Positions 51,430 to 63,023 are shown, counted from the stretch's first letter. The stretch: 64,000 bases of DNA from Streptomyces sp. NBC_01267 (GCF_036241575.1 NZ_CP108455.1:3034001-3098000), one strand, 5' to 3'. Notes: generated by a model from the sequence alone, not told the origin. Program-made: numbers and translations.

Positions 51430-52302
51430 TCAGTCGCTCTCCTTCGGGCCGTGAGCGTGCGCGTCGGTGTCGTCGGCCGTGCGCCGACCGTGGGGTGTCA
51501 GCAGAACGGCGACGGCTGCCACGGCCGCGAGCCCCGCGAGGACGAGGAGCGCCACCCGGTCCGGGACGGCGGTGCCGAGGGCCGACACCCGTTCCTCCAG
51601 GGCGAATTCGGTGTGTGTACTGAGCAGCGGCGGCAGCGCGGACGCGCCGTCGAACAGCAGGAACGCGGCGCCGAGCAGGATGAACAGGGTTCCGCCGACG
51701 AGTGACGTGGTGTGCAGTGTCAGGGGGCCCGCGGTGAGTGTTCTGCCGCGGAGCCATGTGCGGTGGCCGAGGTCGAAGCGGTCCCACAGGAGGGCCAGGA
51801 CGAACATGGGCAGGGCCATTCCGAGGGCGTAGACGGCGAGCAGGAGTCCGCCGTGCAGCGGGTCGCCGCCGACGGCGGAGACGGTGAGGATTCCGCCCAG
51901 GACGGGTCCGGCGCAGAACCCGGCGAGTCCGTAGACGGCGCCCAGTGCGACGACGGAGGCCGCCGATCCCGAGCGGCGGGCGCCGGCGGCCTGTTGGAGG
52001 CGGCGTGAGCCGAATCCGAGGCCGAGGATCTGGGCCGCTCCCAGTGCGATGACGGTCCATCCGCCGACGGTGATCAGTGTGTCGCGGTGACCGTAGAAGA
52101 GACGGCTGGCGAAGGAGCCGGCGACGCCGAGCGGTACCAGGGTGGTGCACAGTCCGGCGTAGAACAGGGCGGTGCGGGCGACGAGTCGGGTGCGGCTGGT
52201 GAAGGAGTACGCGAAGAACGCCGGGAGCAGCAGGGCGCTGCAGGGGCTGAGCAGCGCGAGGAGTCCGCCCAGGAAGGCCATGAGGAGGCTGACCTCGGTC
52301 AT
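51430..52302 (-). CDS. CcdA/DsbD-type membrane thiol-disulphide transporter
   Basis: A 290-residue protein with about seven hydrophobic segments. The two redox cysteines sit in LLSPCSALLLPAFFAYSF and VYGLAGFCAGPVLGGILTVS, as in CcdA. It carries reducing power across the membrane to thioredoxin-like partners. The start overlaps the stop of the DsbA-like gene (ATGA). No ccsA or resB gene is adjacent, so the partner is the DsbA-like protein rather than cytochrome maturation. Confidence 0.88.
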   Translation of the reverse strand: MTEVSLLMAFLGGLLALLSPCSALLLPAFFAYSFTSRTRLVARTALFYAGLCTTLVPLGVAGSFASRLFYGHRDTLITVGGWTVIALGAAQILGLGFGSRRLQQAAGARRSGSAASVVALGAVYGLAGFCAGPVLGGILTVSAVGGDPLHGGLLLAVYALGMALPMFVLALLWDRFDLGHRTWLRGRTLTAGPLTLHTTSLVGGTLFILLGAAFLLFDGASALPPLLSTHTEFALEERVSALGTAVPDRVALLVLAGLAAVAAVAVLLTPHGRRTADDTDAHAHGPKESD

Positions 52303-53063
52303 GGCCGGGCCGCCTTCGCCGCCGCGTCGATGGCTTTGCGGAAGGTGTCGGTGGGCTGGGCGCCGAGCAGCGGTGTGCCGTTGACGAGGAAGGCGGGGGT
52401 GCTGGTGACGCCCAGGGCGTAGCCCTCTTCCTGGTCGCGTTGTACGGCCTTGTGTGCGGCTGCGGAGGTCATGTCCGCGCGGAACCGGTCGAGGTCTTCG
52501 ACGCCTGCTTTGCGTGCCAGGGTGGTCAGTTGGTCCTGGTCGAAGTGGCCGGTGTTCCGTTTGTGCGGCTCGCTGTAGGCGAGGGTGTGGAACTCCCAGA
52601 ACTTGTGTTGCCGGCCGGCTGCCCAGCCTGCGAGGGCGGCCTGCTGCGATTCCTTGCCGAAGATGGGGAAGTTGCGCCATTCGATGCGCAGGATGCCTTG
52701 GTCGACGTACGAGCGTTGCAGTGCGGGTTGGGTCTCGCGGGCGAACTGCCCGCAGAACGGGCACTGGAAGTCGGAGTACTCGATCAGTACGACCGGTGCG
52801 TCGGCGCGCCCGGTGGCCTGTGGGTCGGTTTTCTCGCGGCGGGCCAGGGCGGCCAGTTCGTTGTCCGGTGACGGGGTGTCGCCGGGCGCGCTCGTGGTGG
52901 CGGTGGGTGCGGGCCGTGCGGCGGGTTCGGGGGTGTGGCTGTCGGTGCCGTTCAGGGTGAGGGCGAACGTGGCGGTGGCGGCTGCGGCCACGAGGACGGC
53001 GGACGCGAGGACGGTCCGCTTGCGGTTCCTGCGGGGTGCGGGCGTGGTGCTGTTGTGGGGCAT
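52299..53063 (-). CDS. DsbA-like secreted/membrane-anchored thioredoxin-fold protein
   Basis: A 254-residue protein. A basic N-terminus and one hydrophobic anchor (about 17-36) are followed by a Pro/Thr linker and a DsbA-like domain with active site CPFC in IEYSDFQCPFCGQFARETQP and cis-Pro region VTSTPAFLVNGTPL. It probably exchanges disulphides in exported proteins and receives electrons through the CcdA protein encoded next to it. Confidence 0.9.
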   Translation of the reverse strand: MPHNSTTPAPRRNRKRTVLASAVLVAAAATATFALTLNGTDSHTPEPAARPAPTATTSAPGDTPSPDNELAALARREKTDPQATGRADAPVVLIEYSDFQCPFCGQFARETQPALQRSYVDQGILRIEWRNFPIFGKESQQAALAGWAAGRQHKFWEFHTLAYSEPHKRNTGHFDQDQLTTLARKAGVEDLDRFRADMTSAAAHKAVQRDQEEGYALGVTSTPAFLVNGTPLLGAQPTDTFRKAIDAAAKAARP

Positions 53064-53129
53064 GGCGTGCCTCTCCTGATGCGGAGGTCCTGATGCGGAG
53101 GACGAGAAAGGGGTGAAGGGGGCCCGGGG

Positions 53130-53642
53130 TCAGGCGGATGCCGGTACGGGGCAGGCGGTCTGGCCCGCCAGGCGGCGCAGTGCGGCTTCGGTGAGCAGGG
53201 CGACGGAGGCGAGGGCCACCAGTGGTTGCAGGGGTGCCCAGTAGCTGAGCGCTCCGGAGGCGCCGAGCAGCAGCAGGACGAGTTTGTTGCAGACCGGGCA
53301 GCCGACCGCGAGGAACGACAGGATGCCGCCGAGCGAGCCGAGTCGGCCGCCGGTCGCGGGGTCCGGCGCCGAGGGGGCCGTGGGTGTCGCGGATGTCGCT
53401 GGCCCGCGTACGTAGGTGCTCAGGACGATGCCTGCGAGGGCGGCGGTGACGGCGAGGGCCGGGTAGTTCCAGCCCTGTACGGGGACCGACCGGGAGAACA
53501 GCGGGGTGGGGATCACGTCGGTGGGCACGCCGACCAGTACGGCGGTCAGCAGCGTGCCTGCGCCTGCCGCGGCCCACTGGTGGCGCTGCCAGTGACGCAG
53601 TGCCGAACCCGCCCGGCTCAGGGAGCGCGGGGAAGAGGACAT
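53130..53642 (-). CDS. Membrane protein with CPVC motif
   Basis: A 170-residue protein with about four hydrophobic segments. The third begins GGILSFLAVGCPVCNKLVLL, placing a CxxC motif at the membrane face. It is 66 nt upstream of the DsbA-like gene on the same strand. The motif and context suggest a third thiol-redox component or a metal site; no family name is certain. Confidence 0.72.
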   Translation of the reverse strand: MSSSPRSLSRAGSALRHWQRHQWAAAGAGTLLTAVLVGVPTDVIPTPLFSRSVPVQGWNYPALAVTAALAGIVLSTYVRGPATSATPTAPSAPDPATGGRLGSLGGILSFLAVGCPVCNKLVLLLLGASGALSYWAPLQPLVALASVALLTEAALRRLAGQTACPVPASA

Positions 53643-53709
53643 GTTCAGTTGCTCCGATTCCGAGGATTCACGGACGCGACTCAGGGGTCGGTCCAGGACC
53701 GGGCAGGTC

Positions 53710-54177
53710 CTAAATCCGCAGAACGGAGAGGAGGGCTGGTGGGGGTGGGGGTGCGGGCCCTATGGGGGACGTCGCGGGGCGGGGGGTCCGCTCGGGCGTG
53801 ACCGGTGTCGGACCGGTGGGCCGGGCGGCGCAGTTGTCGGCGTGCCGGTGGTTCTCCGCCCGCTGGGCTCGCGGGTCCGGGAGCACCTTCTTGCCGCACG
53901 CGGGGGTGGAGCCGTCGGCTTCCGTGGCGTGTGCGGAGGCGTTCCGGACGTGGTGCAGGGCGGTGCCCGCGGAAGACACGGCAGAAGGCACAGCGGAAGA
54001 AGCGGCGGCGGGAGAAGCGGCGGCGGGCGAAGTGGCGGAGGTGGTGGCCCGTTCGGCCACGCGTCCGCCGCGCTCGGTGTGGCCGAACGCGCAGAGCAAC
54101 GCCACGACGGCGACGAGCAGTCCCAGCAGGCCGCGGAAGCCGGCGTGTGCCGTTCCGGGTGCCGCCGGTCGCTTCAT
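53710..54177 (-). CDS. Small anchored protein, unknown
   Basis: A 155-residue protein. One N-terminal hydrophobic segment (about 15-31) is followed by an Ala/Ser-rich region, a Cys/His-containing middle (ACGKKVLPDPRAQRAENHRH and ADNCAA) and a Pro-rich tail ending LLSVLRI. It may head the thiol-redox group (67 nt to the next gene). The two Cys could form a disulphide. Function is unknown. Confidence 0.6.
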   Translation of the reverse strand: MKRPAAPGTAHAGFRGLLGLLVAVVALLCAFGHTERGGRVAERATTSATSPAAASPAAASSAVPSAVSSAGTALHHVRNASAHATEADGSTPACGKKVLPDPRAQRAENHRHADNCAARPTGPTPVTPERTPRPATSPIGPAPPPPPALLSVLRI

Positions 54178-54215
54178 GATCGCCGATCCGTGGGGGTGCA
54201 GGTGGACCCACGATA

Positions 54216-54267
54216 GGCCACCGGCCGGGGCACCGGACAGAAGTCCGGTGCCCCGGCCGGGGTGGCC
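54216..54267. terminator. Very strong hairpin terminator after ppc
   Basis: GGCCGGGGCACCGGAC (54223-54238), loop AGAA and its exact complement (54243-54258), with an outer GGCCACC/GGTGGCC stem. It lies 25 nt beyond the ppc stop. Confidence 0.85.
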
Positions 54268-54291
54268 GGGGGCCTGGGCCGGGCGGTCGGC

Positions 54292-57027
<2,736 letters not shown>

Positions 57028-57264
57028 AGGTGCGGCTCCTTGCAGTGTTGGCACGACTGGCAAAGGGGTCTGGGTGTCATTCCCAGAAGTCACAGAACGG
57101 ACCGCGCTGTCCGACGACACGCACCCAGGATAGGTGTCCGCCTCGGGGCATCACCCACAGCCTCTTGCCGCGAGGCTCCCCGCTGACATACTTACGAGGC
57201 CGTAGGTTACGGAACCGTAGCCGGGCATCAGCCGCACTCCTCACCCCACGGGGGACGTCCACTC

Positions 57265-58248
57265 ATGACCATTGGTCCCGATCTGATCGATGACGCCCAG
57301 ACCCCGACCGGCCCTCCACTCCCCTCCGCGACACTGGGCGGGGACAGCAAGGGCTCCGTGGAGCAGTTCGGTCTTCTGCTCTTCATCATCGTGCCGTTCC
57401 TCGCTCTGGTCGCGGCGGTGCCGCTGGCCTGGAGCTGGGGCGGTGTGAGCTGGCTCGACCTGGGGCTGCTCGTGGTGATGTATTACGTCGGGTGCCACGG
57501 CATCACGATCGGTTTCCACCGGTATTTCACGCACGGCGCCTTCAAGGCGAAGCGTCCGCTGCGCCTCGTTCTGGCCATGATGGGGTCGCTCGCGGTCGAG
57601 GGGCCGCTGGTCCGCTGGGTGGCCGATCACCGCAAGCACCACAAGTTCTCCGACGCCGAGGGTGACCCGCACTCGCCGTGGCGGTACGGCGAGACCTTCC
57701 CGGCCCTGCTCAAGGGGCTGTGGTGGGCGCACATGGCGTGGATGTTCGACGAGGAGCAGACGCCGCAGCGCAAGTACGCGCCTGATCTGGTCAACGACCC
57801 GGCGATCCGGTGGATCTCGCGGAACTTCATCTACTGGACGGTGGTCTCGCTGGCGATCCCGCCGCTGGTCGGCGGTCTGGTCACGATGTCCTGGTGGGGC
57901 GCGTTCACGGCGTTCTTCTGGGGGTCGCTGGTCCGGGTGGCGCTGCTCCACCACGTCACCTGGTCGATCAACTCGATCTGTCACGCGGTGGGCAGGCGCC
58001 CGTTCAAGTCGCGGGACCGCTCAGGCAATGTGTGGTGGCTCGCGGTCCTGTCCTGCGGGGAGTCCTGGCACAACCTGCACCACGCGGACCCGACGTCCGC
58101 ACGGCACGGGGTCCTGCGCGGCCAGCTGGACTCCAGCGCCCGCCTGATCCGCTGGTTCGAGCAGTTCGGCTGGGCGTACGACGTGCGCTGGCCGTCCGCT
58201 TCCCGGATCGATGCCCGGCGCAAGAGCGAGCTCACAGAAACGGCATGA
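57265..58248 (+). CDS. Acyl-CoA/fatty-acid delta-9-type desaturase
   Basis: A 327-residue membrane protein. The three His boxes are HRYFTH, HRKHH and HNLHH. Two pairs of hydrophobic segments surround them. It introduces double bonds in fatty acids with di-iron chemistry to tune membrane fluidity. The TetR gene overlaps its stop (ATGA-like), which implies feedback control. Confidence 0.94.
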   Translation: MTIGPDLIDDAQTPTGPPLPSATLGGDSKGSVEQFGLLLFIIVPFLALVAAVPLAWSWGGVSWLDLGLLVVMYYVGCHGITIGFHRYFTHGAFKAKRPLRLVLAMMGSLAVEGPLVRWVADHRKHHKFSDAEGDPHSPWRYGETFPALLKGLWWAHMAWMFDEEQTPQRKYAPDLVNDPAIRWISRNFIYWTVVSLAIPPLVGGLVTMSWWGAFTAFFWGSLVRVALLHHVTWSINSICHAVGRRPFKSRDRSGNVWWLAVLSCGESWHNLHHADPTSARHGVLRGQLDSSARLIRWFEQFGWAYDVRWPSASRIDARRKSELTETA

Positions 58249-58934
58249 TGACAGACGTGGCGATCGAAGGCAGCAGTACCAGCGGCAGAAAGAACAGAAC
58301 GGCCTCGGGGCGGCGTCCGCGCCGGGTCCGGATGACCGGGAAGGAACGCCGCGAGCAGCTGCTGGACATCGGCCGCACCCTCTTCGCCGAGAAGGGGTTC
58401 GAGGGCACGTCGGTGGAGGAGATCGCCGCGAAGGCGGGGGTCTCCAAGCCGGTGGTGTACGAGCACTTCGGCGGCAAGGAGGGGCTGTACGCGGTGGTGG
58501 TCGACCGCGAGATGCGCCAGCTCCTGGAGCTGGTGACCGGCTCGCTGACGGCGGGCCATCCGCGTGAGCTGTGCGAGCAGGCCGCGTTCGCGCTGCTCGA
58601 CTACATCGAGGAGTACACGGACGGGTTCCGCATCCTGGTGCGGGACTCCCCGGTGGCCCAGTCGACGGGTACGTTCGCCTCGCTGATCAGTGATATCGCC
58701 ACGCAGGTGGAGGACATCCTGGGCAGCGAGTTCAAGGCCCGCGGCTTCGACCAGAAGCTGGCGCCGCTGTATGCGCAGGCGCTGGTGGGCATGGTGGCGC
58801 TGACCGGCCAGTGGTGGCTCGACGTACGGAAGCCGCCGAAGGCGGAGGTGGCGGCGCACCTGGTGAATCTGGCGTGGCACGGTCTGGAGAATCTGGAGCC
58901 GAAGCCGCGGTTGATAGGGCACCGGAAGAACTGA
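58245..58934 (+). CDS. TetR-family regulator coupled to desaturase
   Basis: A 229-residue protein. After a basic 25-residue leader comes the TetR HTH (GRTLFAEKGFEGTSVEEIAA and AGVSKPVVYEHFGGKEGLYA). The C-terminal helical domain contains YIEEYTDGFRILVRDSPVAQ. ATG 58245 overlaps the desaturase stop; ATG 58248 is equally possible. It probably senses acyl-CoA or fatty acids and controls lipid genes. Confidence 0.9.
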   Translation: MMTDVAIEGSSTSGRKNRTASGRRPRRVRMTGKERREQLLDIGRTLFAEKGFEGTSVEEIAAKAGVSKPVVYEHFGGKEGLYAVVVDREMRQLLELVTGSLTAGHPRELCEQAAFALLDYIEEYTDGFRILVRDSPVAQSTGTFASLISDIATQVEDILGSEFKARGFDQKLAPLYAQALVGMVALTGQWWLDVRKPPKAEVAAHLVNLAWHGLENLEPKPRLIGHRKN

Positions 58935-58965
58935 CGGCCCCGGCCCGCCGTCCGGTCCGGGCAGC

Positions 58966-59577
58966 TCAGGCCGACGGTGGCTGCCCTGGGTTCTCGGGCA
59001 GCAGGGGGAACAGCCGGGTGACCGCCGCTACCGCTGCGGTGCCCGCGGGGCGTGTGGCGGGGTTCCGGTCCCGTTCGCGGTAGCCGGCCAGCAGGTGGCG
59101 GACGGCGGCGGCCAGTTCGGCCGTCTCCGCCGGGGTGAGGTGGAGTACGGCGCTGAAGGATTCGTCCTGCTGCCACTCGGCCGGCGCCTGCTCCCGGTGG
59201 GCCAGCCAGTGCTGGTAGCTCTCGTCCTCCAGTCCGCGTGCGAGCGCGTCGAACTCTTCCGGCGTCTGCTGCCCCGACGGCTGCCCCGACGGCTGACCGG
59301 ACGGCTGGGAGGGCGCCCAGCGGAGCTGCCACGGCCGGGCCCGCCCGCCGTCGTGCGGCGCTTCTTCGATGAGGCCGTGCCGGGCGAGCTGGCGCAGGTG
59401 GAAGGAGCAGAGCCCGGAGCTGTGGCCCAGGCGGGCCGCTGCCTGCGTGGACGTGACGGTGCCGGTCTCGGCGAGCAGGTCCAGCAGGGCGATACGCACG
59501 GGATGGTCGGGGAGGACCTGCCGGGCGCGGTTCAGCAGCGGGTTCTCGGATGCGGCTTGACGTTTCTCATCGCTCAC
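58966..59577 (-). CDS. ArsR-type winged-helix regulator
   Basis: A 203-residue protein from GTG 59577. The wHTH is VLPDHPVRIALLDLLAETG, VTSTQAAARLGHSSGLCSFH, LRQLARHGLIEEAP. A PSGQ tandem repeat (three PSGQ units) follows, then a helical C-terminus. No metal-binding Cys pair typical of ArsR or SmtB is seen. Two CTTTGCAAAG palindromes overlap its start, so it is probably autoregulated and may also control the divergent deformylase. Confidence 0.82.
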   Translation of the reverse strand: MSDEKRQAASENPLLNRARQVLPDHPVRIALLDLLAETGTVTSTQAAARLGHSSGLCSFHLRQLARHGLIEEAPHDGGRARPWQLRWAPSQPSGQPSGQPSGQQTPEEFDALARGLEDESYQHWLAHREQAPAEWQQDESFSAVLHLTPAETAELAAAVRHLLAGYRERDRNPATRPAGTAAVAAVTRLFPLLPENPGQPPSA

Positions 59578-59603
59578 TTTGCAAAGAGTGCTACTTTGCA
59601 AAG
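59577..59603. promoter_or_regulatory. Twin CTTTGCAAAG operators between ArsR and deformylase genes
   Basis: Perfect 10-bp palindromes at 59577-59586 and 59594-59603, 17 bp apart centre to centre, overlap the ArsR start codon. These are likely ArsR-family binding sites. Confidence 0.65.
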
Positions 59604-59662
59604 CGGTCGGTCAAGTCGGGCGGCCGGGGCACGCGTTGCACGCGCGGAAGGCGTTGATACTC

Positions 59663-60322
59663 ATGGCTGGTCGGTCCGGTGACACCGCACAGGACCGCCG
59701 GGTACGCGTGCTGGGCGAACCCGTCGATTCCTACCCCCGGCTCGTACCGGAGGCCGGACGGGGTGCGGTGCGCCGCATCACCGTCGTCGGGGAGCAGATC
59801 CTGCACCGCCGGTGCCAGGAGGTCACCCGGTTCGGCACGCCGGAACTGTCACAGCTGGTGGACGACATGTTCGCCACGAACCAGGTGGCGGAGGGCGCGG
59901 GGCTCGCCGCCAACCAGGTCGACGTGGACCTGCAGTTGTTCGTATGGGACATCACGGACGAGTGGGGGGTGCGCCACGTCGGGCACCTCGCCAATCCCGT
60001 CCTGGACGAGATCCCGGCCGAGCGGCGCGAGCTGATCGAGGAGCCGGAAGGCTGCCTCTCCGTGCCCGGCCCGTACCGCGTGGTGCCCCGCCCGGACCGT
60101 GCCGTCGTACGCGGCCGTGACAAGGACGGCAGGCCGCTGGTGATCGAGGGCCGGGGCTACTTCGCCCGCTGCCTGCAGCACGAGACGGACCACCTTCACG
60201 GCCGCCTGTACCTGGACCGGCTCGCCCAGCGGGAACGGAAGACGGCCCTCCGTGAAATGGCCGCGTCGAAGGACGAGATGCTCGCCCGGCGTGCCGCCAG
60301 GGCCAGGGATCTGGGCAAGTGA
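59663..60322 (+). CDS. def: Peptide deformylase
   Basis: A 219-residue protein with all three deformylase motifs: GAGLAANQ, EGCLSVPG and QHETDHLHG (metal Cys and two His, catalytic Glu). It removes the formyl group from nascent proteins. An N-terminal extension of about 35 residues and a C-terminal helix are present. ATG 59663. It is separated from the usual fmt/def operon and sits beside an ArsR regulator, so it may be a second, regulated copy, as in resistance to deformylase inhibitors. Confidence 0.95.
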   Translation: MAGRSGDTAQDRRVRVLGEPVDSYPRLVPEAGRGAVRRITVVGEQILHRRCQEVTRFGTPELSQLVDDMFATNQVAEGAGLAANQVDVDLQLFVWDITDEWGVRHVGHLANPVLDEIPAERRELIEEPEGCLSVPGPYRVVPRPDRAVVRGRDKDGRPLVIEGRGYFARCLQHETDHLHGRLYLDRLAQRERKTALREMAASKDEMLARRAARARDLGK

Positions 60323-60443
60323 GTCAGGTGCCCGTGGGGGCTGAAGTCGCCATCGGGCGGGGTGTCACTCTTCGTGATGACGCTGCCGGATCCTGACCGC
60401 TACCTTGGAAGGGCAGGCCGACAATCCCCCCATGGGAGGCACC

Positions 60444-61046
60444 ATGACCGCCGAGTCGATCGCCGAACCGGGCTGCCGCTGGCCTGTGCCGCCACAGGAC
60501 GGCTACACCGTGGACGATCTGTTCACGCTGCCTGATCTCCCGCCTCATACAGAGCTGATCGACGGGAGCCTGGTATTCGCGAGTCCTCAGCGGGATTTTC
60601 ACAGCACAGTGATCGACCTGCTGATGGCCGGGCTGCGTCGCACCGTGCCCCCGGAGCTGAAGGTCCGCCGGGAGATGACCGTGGTTCTGGACCGGCGCAA
60701 TGGGCCCGAACCCGACATCTGCATCGTTCGGGCCGAAGCACGGGCGCACCTTGAACAGACCCGCTTCCAAGCCGCCGACCTCCTGCTCGCCGTCGAGGTC
60801 GTCTCCCCCGACTCCGAGTCCCGTGACCGCGACACCAAGCCACGCAAGTACGCCGCGGCCGGTATCCCGTACTTCTGGCTCGTCGAGATGGCCGGGGCGG
60901 ACCAGCACCCGGTCGTACGTGTCTACGAACTCGACCCGCTGTCCAAGACGTACGCGCTGTCCGGCATCCATCACGACCAGCTCAAGGTCACCGTTCCGTA
61001 CGACATCGACATCGACATCACGCTGGGCACCCTCGAGCAGCTCTGA
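60444..61046 (+). CDS. Uma2-family (DUF820) PD-(D/E)XK protein
   Basis: A 200-residue protein. The Uma2 pattern is LPPHTELIDGSLVFASPQRD, PEPDICIV (metal Asp), LLAVEVVSPDSESRDRDTKP (E-x-V) and RKYAAAGIPYFWLVE. The fold is a restriction-like nuclease; in practice the family has no known cellular role. GGAGGCACC precedes ATG 60444. It faces a second Uma2 gene head-on. Confidence 0.88.
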   Translation: MTAESIAEPGCRWPVPPQDGYTVDDLFTLPDLPPHTELIDGSLVFASPQRDFHSTVIDLLMAGLRRTVPPELKVRREMTVVLDRRNGPEPDICIVRAEARAHLEQTRFQAADLLLAVEVVSPDSESRDRDTKPRKYAAAGIPYFWLVEMAGADQHPVVRVYELDPLSKTYALSGIHHDQLKVTVPYDIDIDITLGTLEQL

Positions 61047-61061
61047 CCGGGATCCCGGCAG

Positions 61062-61691
61062 TCAGCTCCGGGTGATGTCCGCGCCGATGACGAAGCCCTT
61101 CGCCGGGCCCTCCTGGATCACCGCGTCCGTGCCGTACGGGACTCGGTGCTCGTCGGCGTAATTGGCCTTTTCCGAGTTGGGCGACGCCAGTACGACGACC
61201 GTGCCGTCGCCGTCGTGGTCGTCGACGAGGACGTAGAGCGAAATGCCCGCGCGGGCGTATTCACGGCGCTTGCGGACCCTGTCCCGCTGCTCGTTCCGGT
61301 GCCCCGGGGAGACAACCTCGATGACCATGGAGACCCCGGCGGCATCGACTCCGAGACCTTCCTCGTCCGGGATCTGGTCCAGATCGAGCGGCGCCACGAA
61401 GAGATCCGGAATCCACGATTTCCGGTGGTGGATCACGTTGATGTCATGGTGGACGACGTCTCCGTGATCTCCGCCCGCCAGGTGAGCGTCCAGCGCCCGG
61501 CGGATTCGTCCGATGAGCACGCCGTGACGGCGACGGCCAGTAGGTGACACCTCGATGGACCCCTCGATGATCTCGGCCCGGTAGCCCTCGGGGAGATCCA
61601 TGGCTTTCCACGCCTGCCAAAGGACCTCGTCCAGGTCGGAGACCGGGTATTCGTCCACAGCCGGGGAAACCTCGTGTGCGAGAGCGGTCAT
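61062..61691 (-). CDS. Uma2-family (DUF820) PD-(D/E)XK protein
   Basis: A 209-residue second Uma2 protein, clearly distinct from its convergent neighbour. Blocks: GYRAEIIEGSIEVSPTGRRR, SWIPDLFVAPLDL, SMVIEVVSPGHRNEQRDRVR, RREYARAGISLYVLVD. It ends 15 nt from the stop of the other Uma2 gene. Role unknown; Uma2 genes are highly multiplied in Streptomyces. Confidence 0.88.
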   Translation of the reverse strand: MTALAHEVSPAVDEYPVSDLDEVLWQAWKAMDLPEGYRAEIIEGSIEVSPTGRRRHGVLIGRIRRALDAHLAGGDHGDVVHHDINVIHHRKSWIPDLFVAPLDLDQIPDEEGLGVDAAGVSMVIEVVSPGHRNEQRDRVRKRREYARAGISLYVLVDDHDGDGTVVVLASPNSEKANYADEHRVPYGTDAVIQEGPAKGFVIGADITRS

Positions 61692-61840
61692 CGTGAAGCA
61701 CCTCCTCCATCAGTGTGGGCGCGGGCGCCACTGCGGCACAAGCGACACCGCCAAGCTAGGAGCCCCTGCGGCCCGCTGGGCCGGTATGCGGTCCGATCAT
61801 CCGAAAGGGTGAGATCTGGCAGGTCAGAGGGGTCGGGAGG

Positions 61841-62203
61841 TCAGGACACCGGTTCCAGGAATTCGATGCGGTTGCCGACCGGGTCCCAGGAGTAGAAGCG
61901 GCGGTGGCCGGGGAGGTTGCCGTCCCAGGTCACCTTCGCGCCGCGGGCCGTCAGCCGTTCCGCGTACGCCTCGATGTCCGTGACGCGCAGCGCCGGGTGG
62001 GCCTTCGCGGACGGGCGGAATCCGTCCTCCGTCCCGAGGTGCAGCTGTACGGGCCCGGCCTGGAACCAGCAGCCGCCGCGGGCGGCGAGGACCGGCGGTT
62101 TGGGGATCTCCGTCATCCCGAGTACCCCTGCGTAGTACGCCCGCAGTTCCGCCTCGGTGCCGGGCGGGGCGGCGAGCTGGACATGGTCGAGTGCGGCGAT
62201 CAT
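61841..62203 (-). CDS. VOC-family (glyoxalase-like) protein
   Basis: A 120-residue protein. ALDHVQLAAPPGTEAELRAY opens with a likely metal His, GPVQLHLGTEDGF supplies a second, and the final block is SWDPVGNRIEFLEP with the closing Glu. It could be a small dioxygenase, isomerase or binding protein. AAGGAG lies just before ATG 62203; the gene follows the methyltransferase after 10 nt and is probably co-transcribed. Confidence 0.85.
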   Translation of the reverse strand: MIAALDHVQLAAPPGTEAELRAYYAGVLGMTEIPKPPVLAARGGCWFQAGPVQLHLGTEDGFRPSAKAHPALRVTDIEAYAERLTARGAKVTWDGNLPGHRRFYSWDPVGNRIEFLEPVS

Positions 62204-62213
62204 CGGGACTCCT

Positions 62214-62999
62214 TCAGGACTTCTTGCGGGCGACGGCGAAGATGCGGCGGAACGGGAAGACCGTGCCGTGCGGGCCCGGCGGGTAGGCCGCCCGGAGCAG
62301 GTCGCGGTACTCGGCGAGGAAGGCCCCGGTGGCCTCCGGGTCGTCGGCCAGTGCGGTGAGGACCGGGCGCAGGGCCGTTCCCTTGACCCAGTCCAGGACC
62401 GGGTCGTCGCCGGTCAGGAGCTGGAGGTAGGTCGTTTCCCAGACGTCCGCGGCGCAGCCCAGGTCGGTGAGGCGGGTGAGGTACTGACCGGGCGCGAGGA
62501 CGGCTGCGGTGCGGTCGCCGACGCCGCCCAGCCGGGGCTTCCAGCGGGCGGACTCCCGCAGGTCGGCGAGGATCGTGTGGCTGGGGGCGGTGAAGTTGCC
62601 GGGCACCTGGAAGGCGAAGGTGCCGCCGGGTGCGAGGGCGTCCAGCCAGTCGGGGAAGCGGTCGGCGTGGCCGGGGACCCACTGCAGCAGCGCGTTGGAG
62701 ACGAGCAGGTCGTAGGGGACGGTGGGGGTCCAGGTCGCGGCGTCGGCGGGCCGGAAGGTCAGGCGCGGGCCCGCGTAACGCTGGGCCTGTTCCAGCATCT
62801 GCGGGGAGTTGTCGAAGCCGGTGACCCGGGCCTCGGGCCAGCGTTCGGACAGCAGCGCCGTGACGTTCCCGGCGCCGCAGCCGAGGTCGGCGATCCGGGT
62901 GGGTGTGCCGGTGATGCGGCTGAGCAGGTCGTGGAAGGGGCGGGTCCGATGGTCCGCGTGGCGCAGGTACTGCTGTGGATCCCAGGTGGGTGGCGTCAT
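62214..62999 (-). CDS. Trans-aconitate 2-methyltransferase-like SAM enzyme
   Basis: A 261-residue protein. The SAM motif RIADLGCGAGNVTALLSERW is followed by GFDNSPQMLEQAQ and SNALLQWVPGHADRFPDWL. MTPPTWDPQQYLRHADHRTR is the characteristic opening of Tam. Members methylate trans-aconitate to relieve inhibition of the TCA cycle. Divergent from the MarR gene with a possible shared operator. Confidence 0.88.
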   Translation of the reverse strand: MTPPTWDPQQYLRHADHRTRPFHDLLSRITGTPTRIADLGCGAGNVTALLSERWPEARVTGFDNSPQMLEQAQRYAGPRLTFRPADAATWTPTVPYDLLVSNALLQWVPGHADRFPDWLDALAPGGTFAFQVPGNFTAPSHTILADLRESARWKPRLGGVGDRTAAVLAPGQYLTRLTDLGCAADVWETTYLQLLTGDDPVLDWVKGTALRPVLTALADDPEATGAFLAEYRDLLRAAYPPGPHGTVFPFRRIFAVARKKS

Positions 63000-63023
63000 G
63001 GTGGAAGCATTCCCGCCAATGTG

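Noticed and set aside
57028..57120. 31-residue N-terminal extension of PEP carboxylase
   Set aside because: No ribosome-binding site precedes the upstream start, whereas GTG 57027 has AAGGAG at good spacing and gives the usual 911-residue enzyme.
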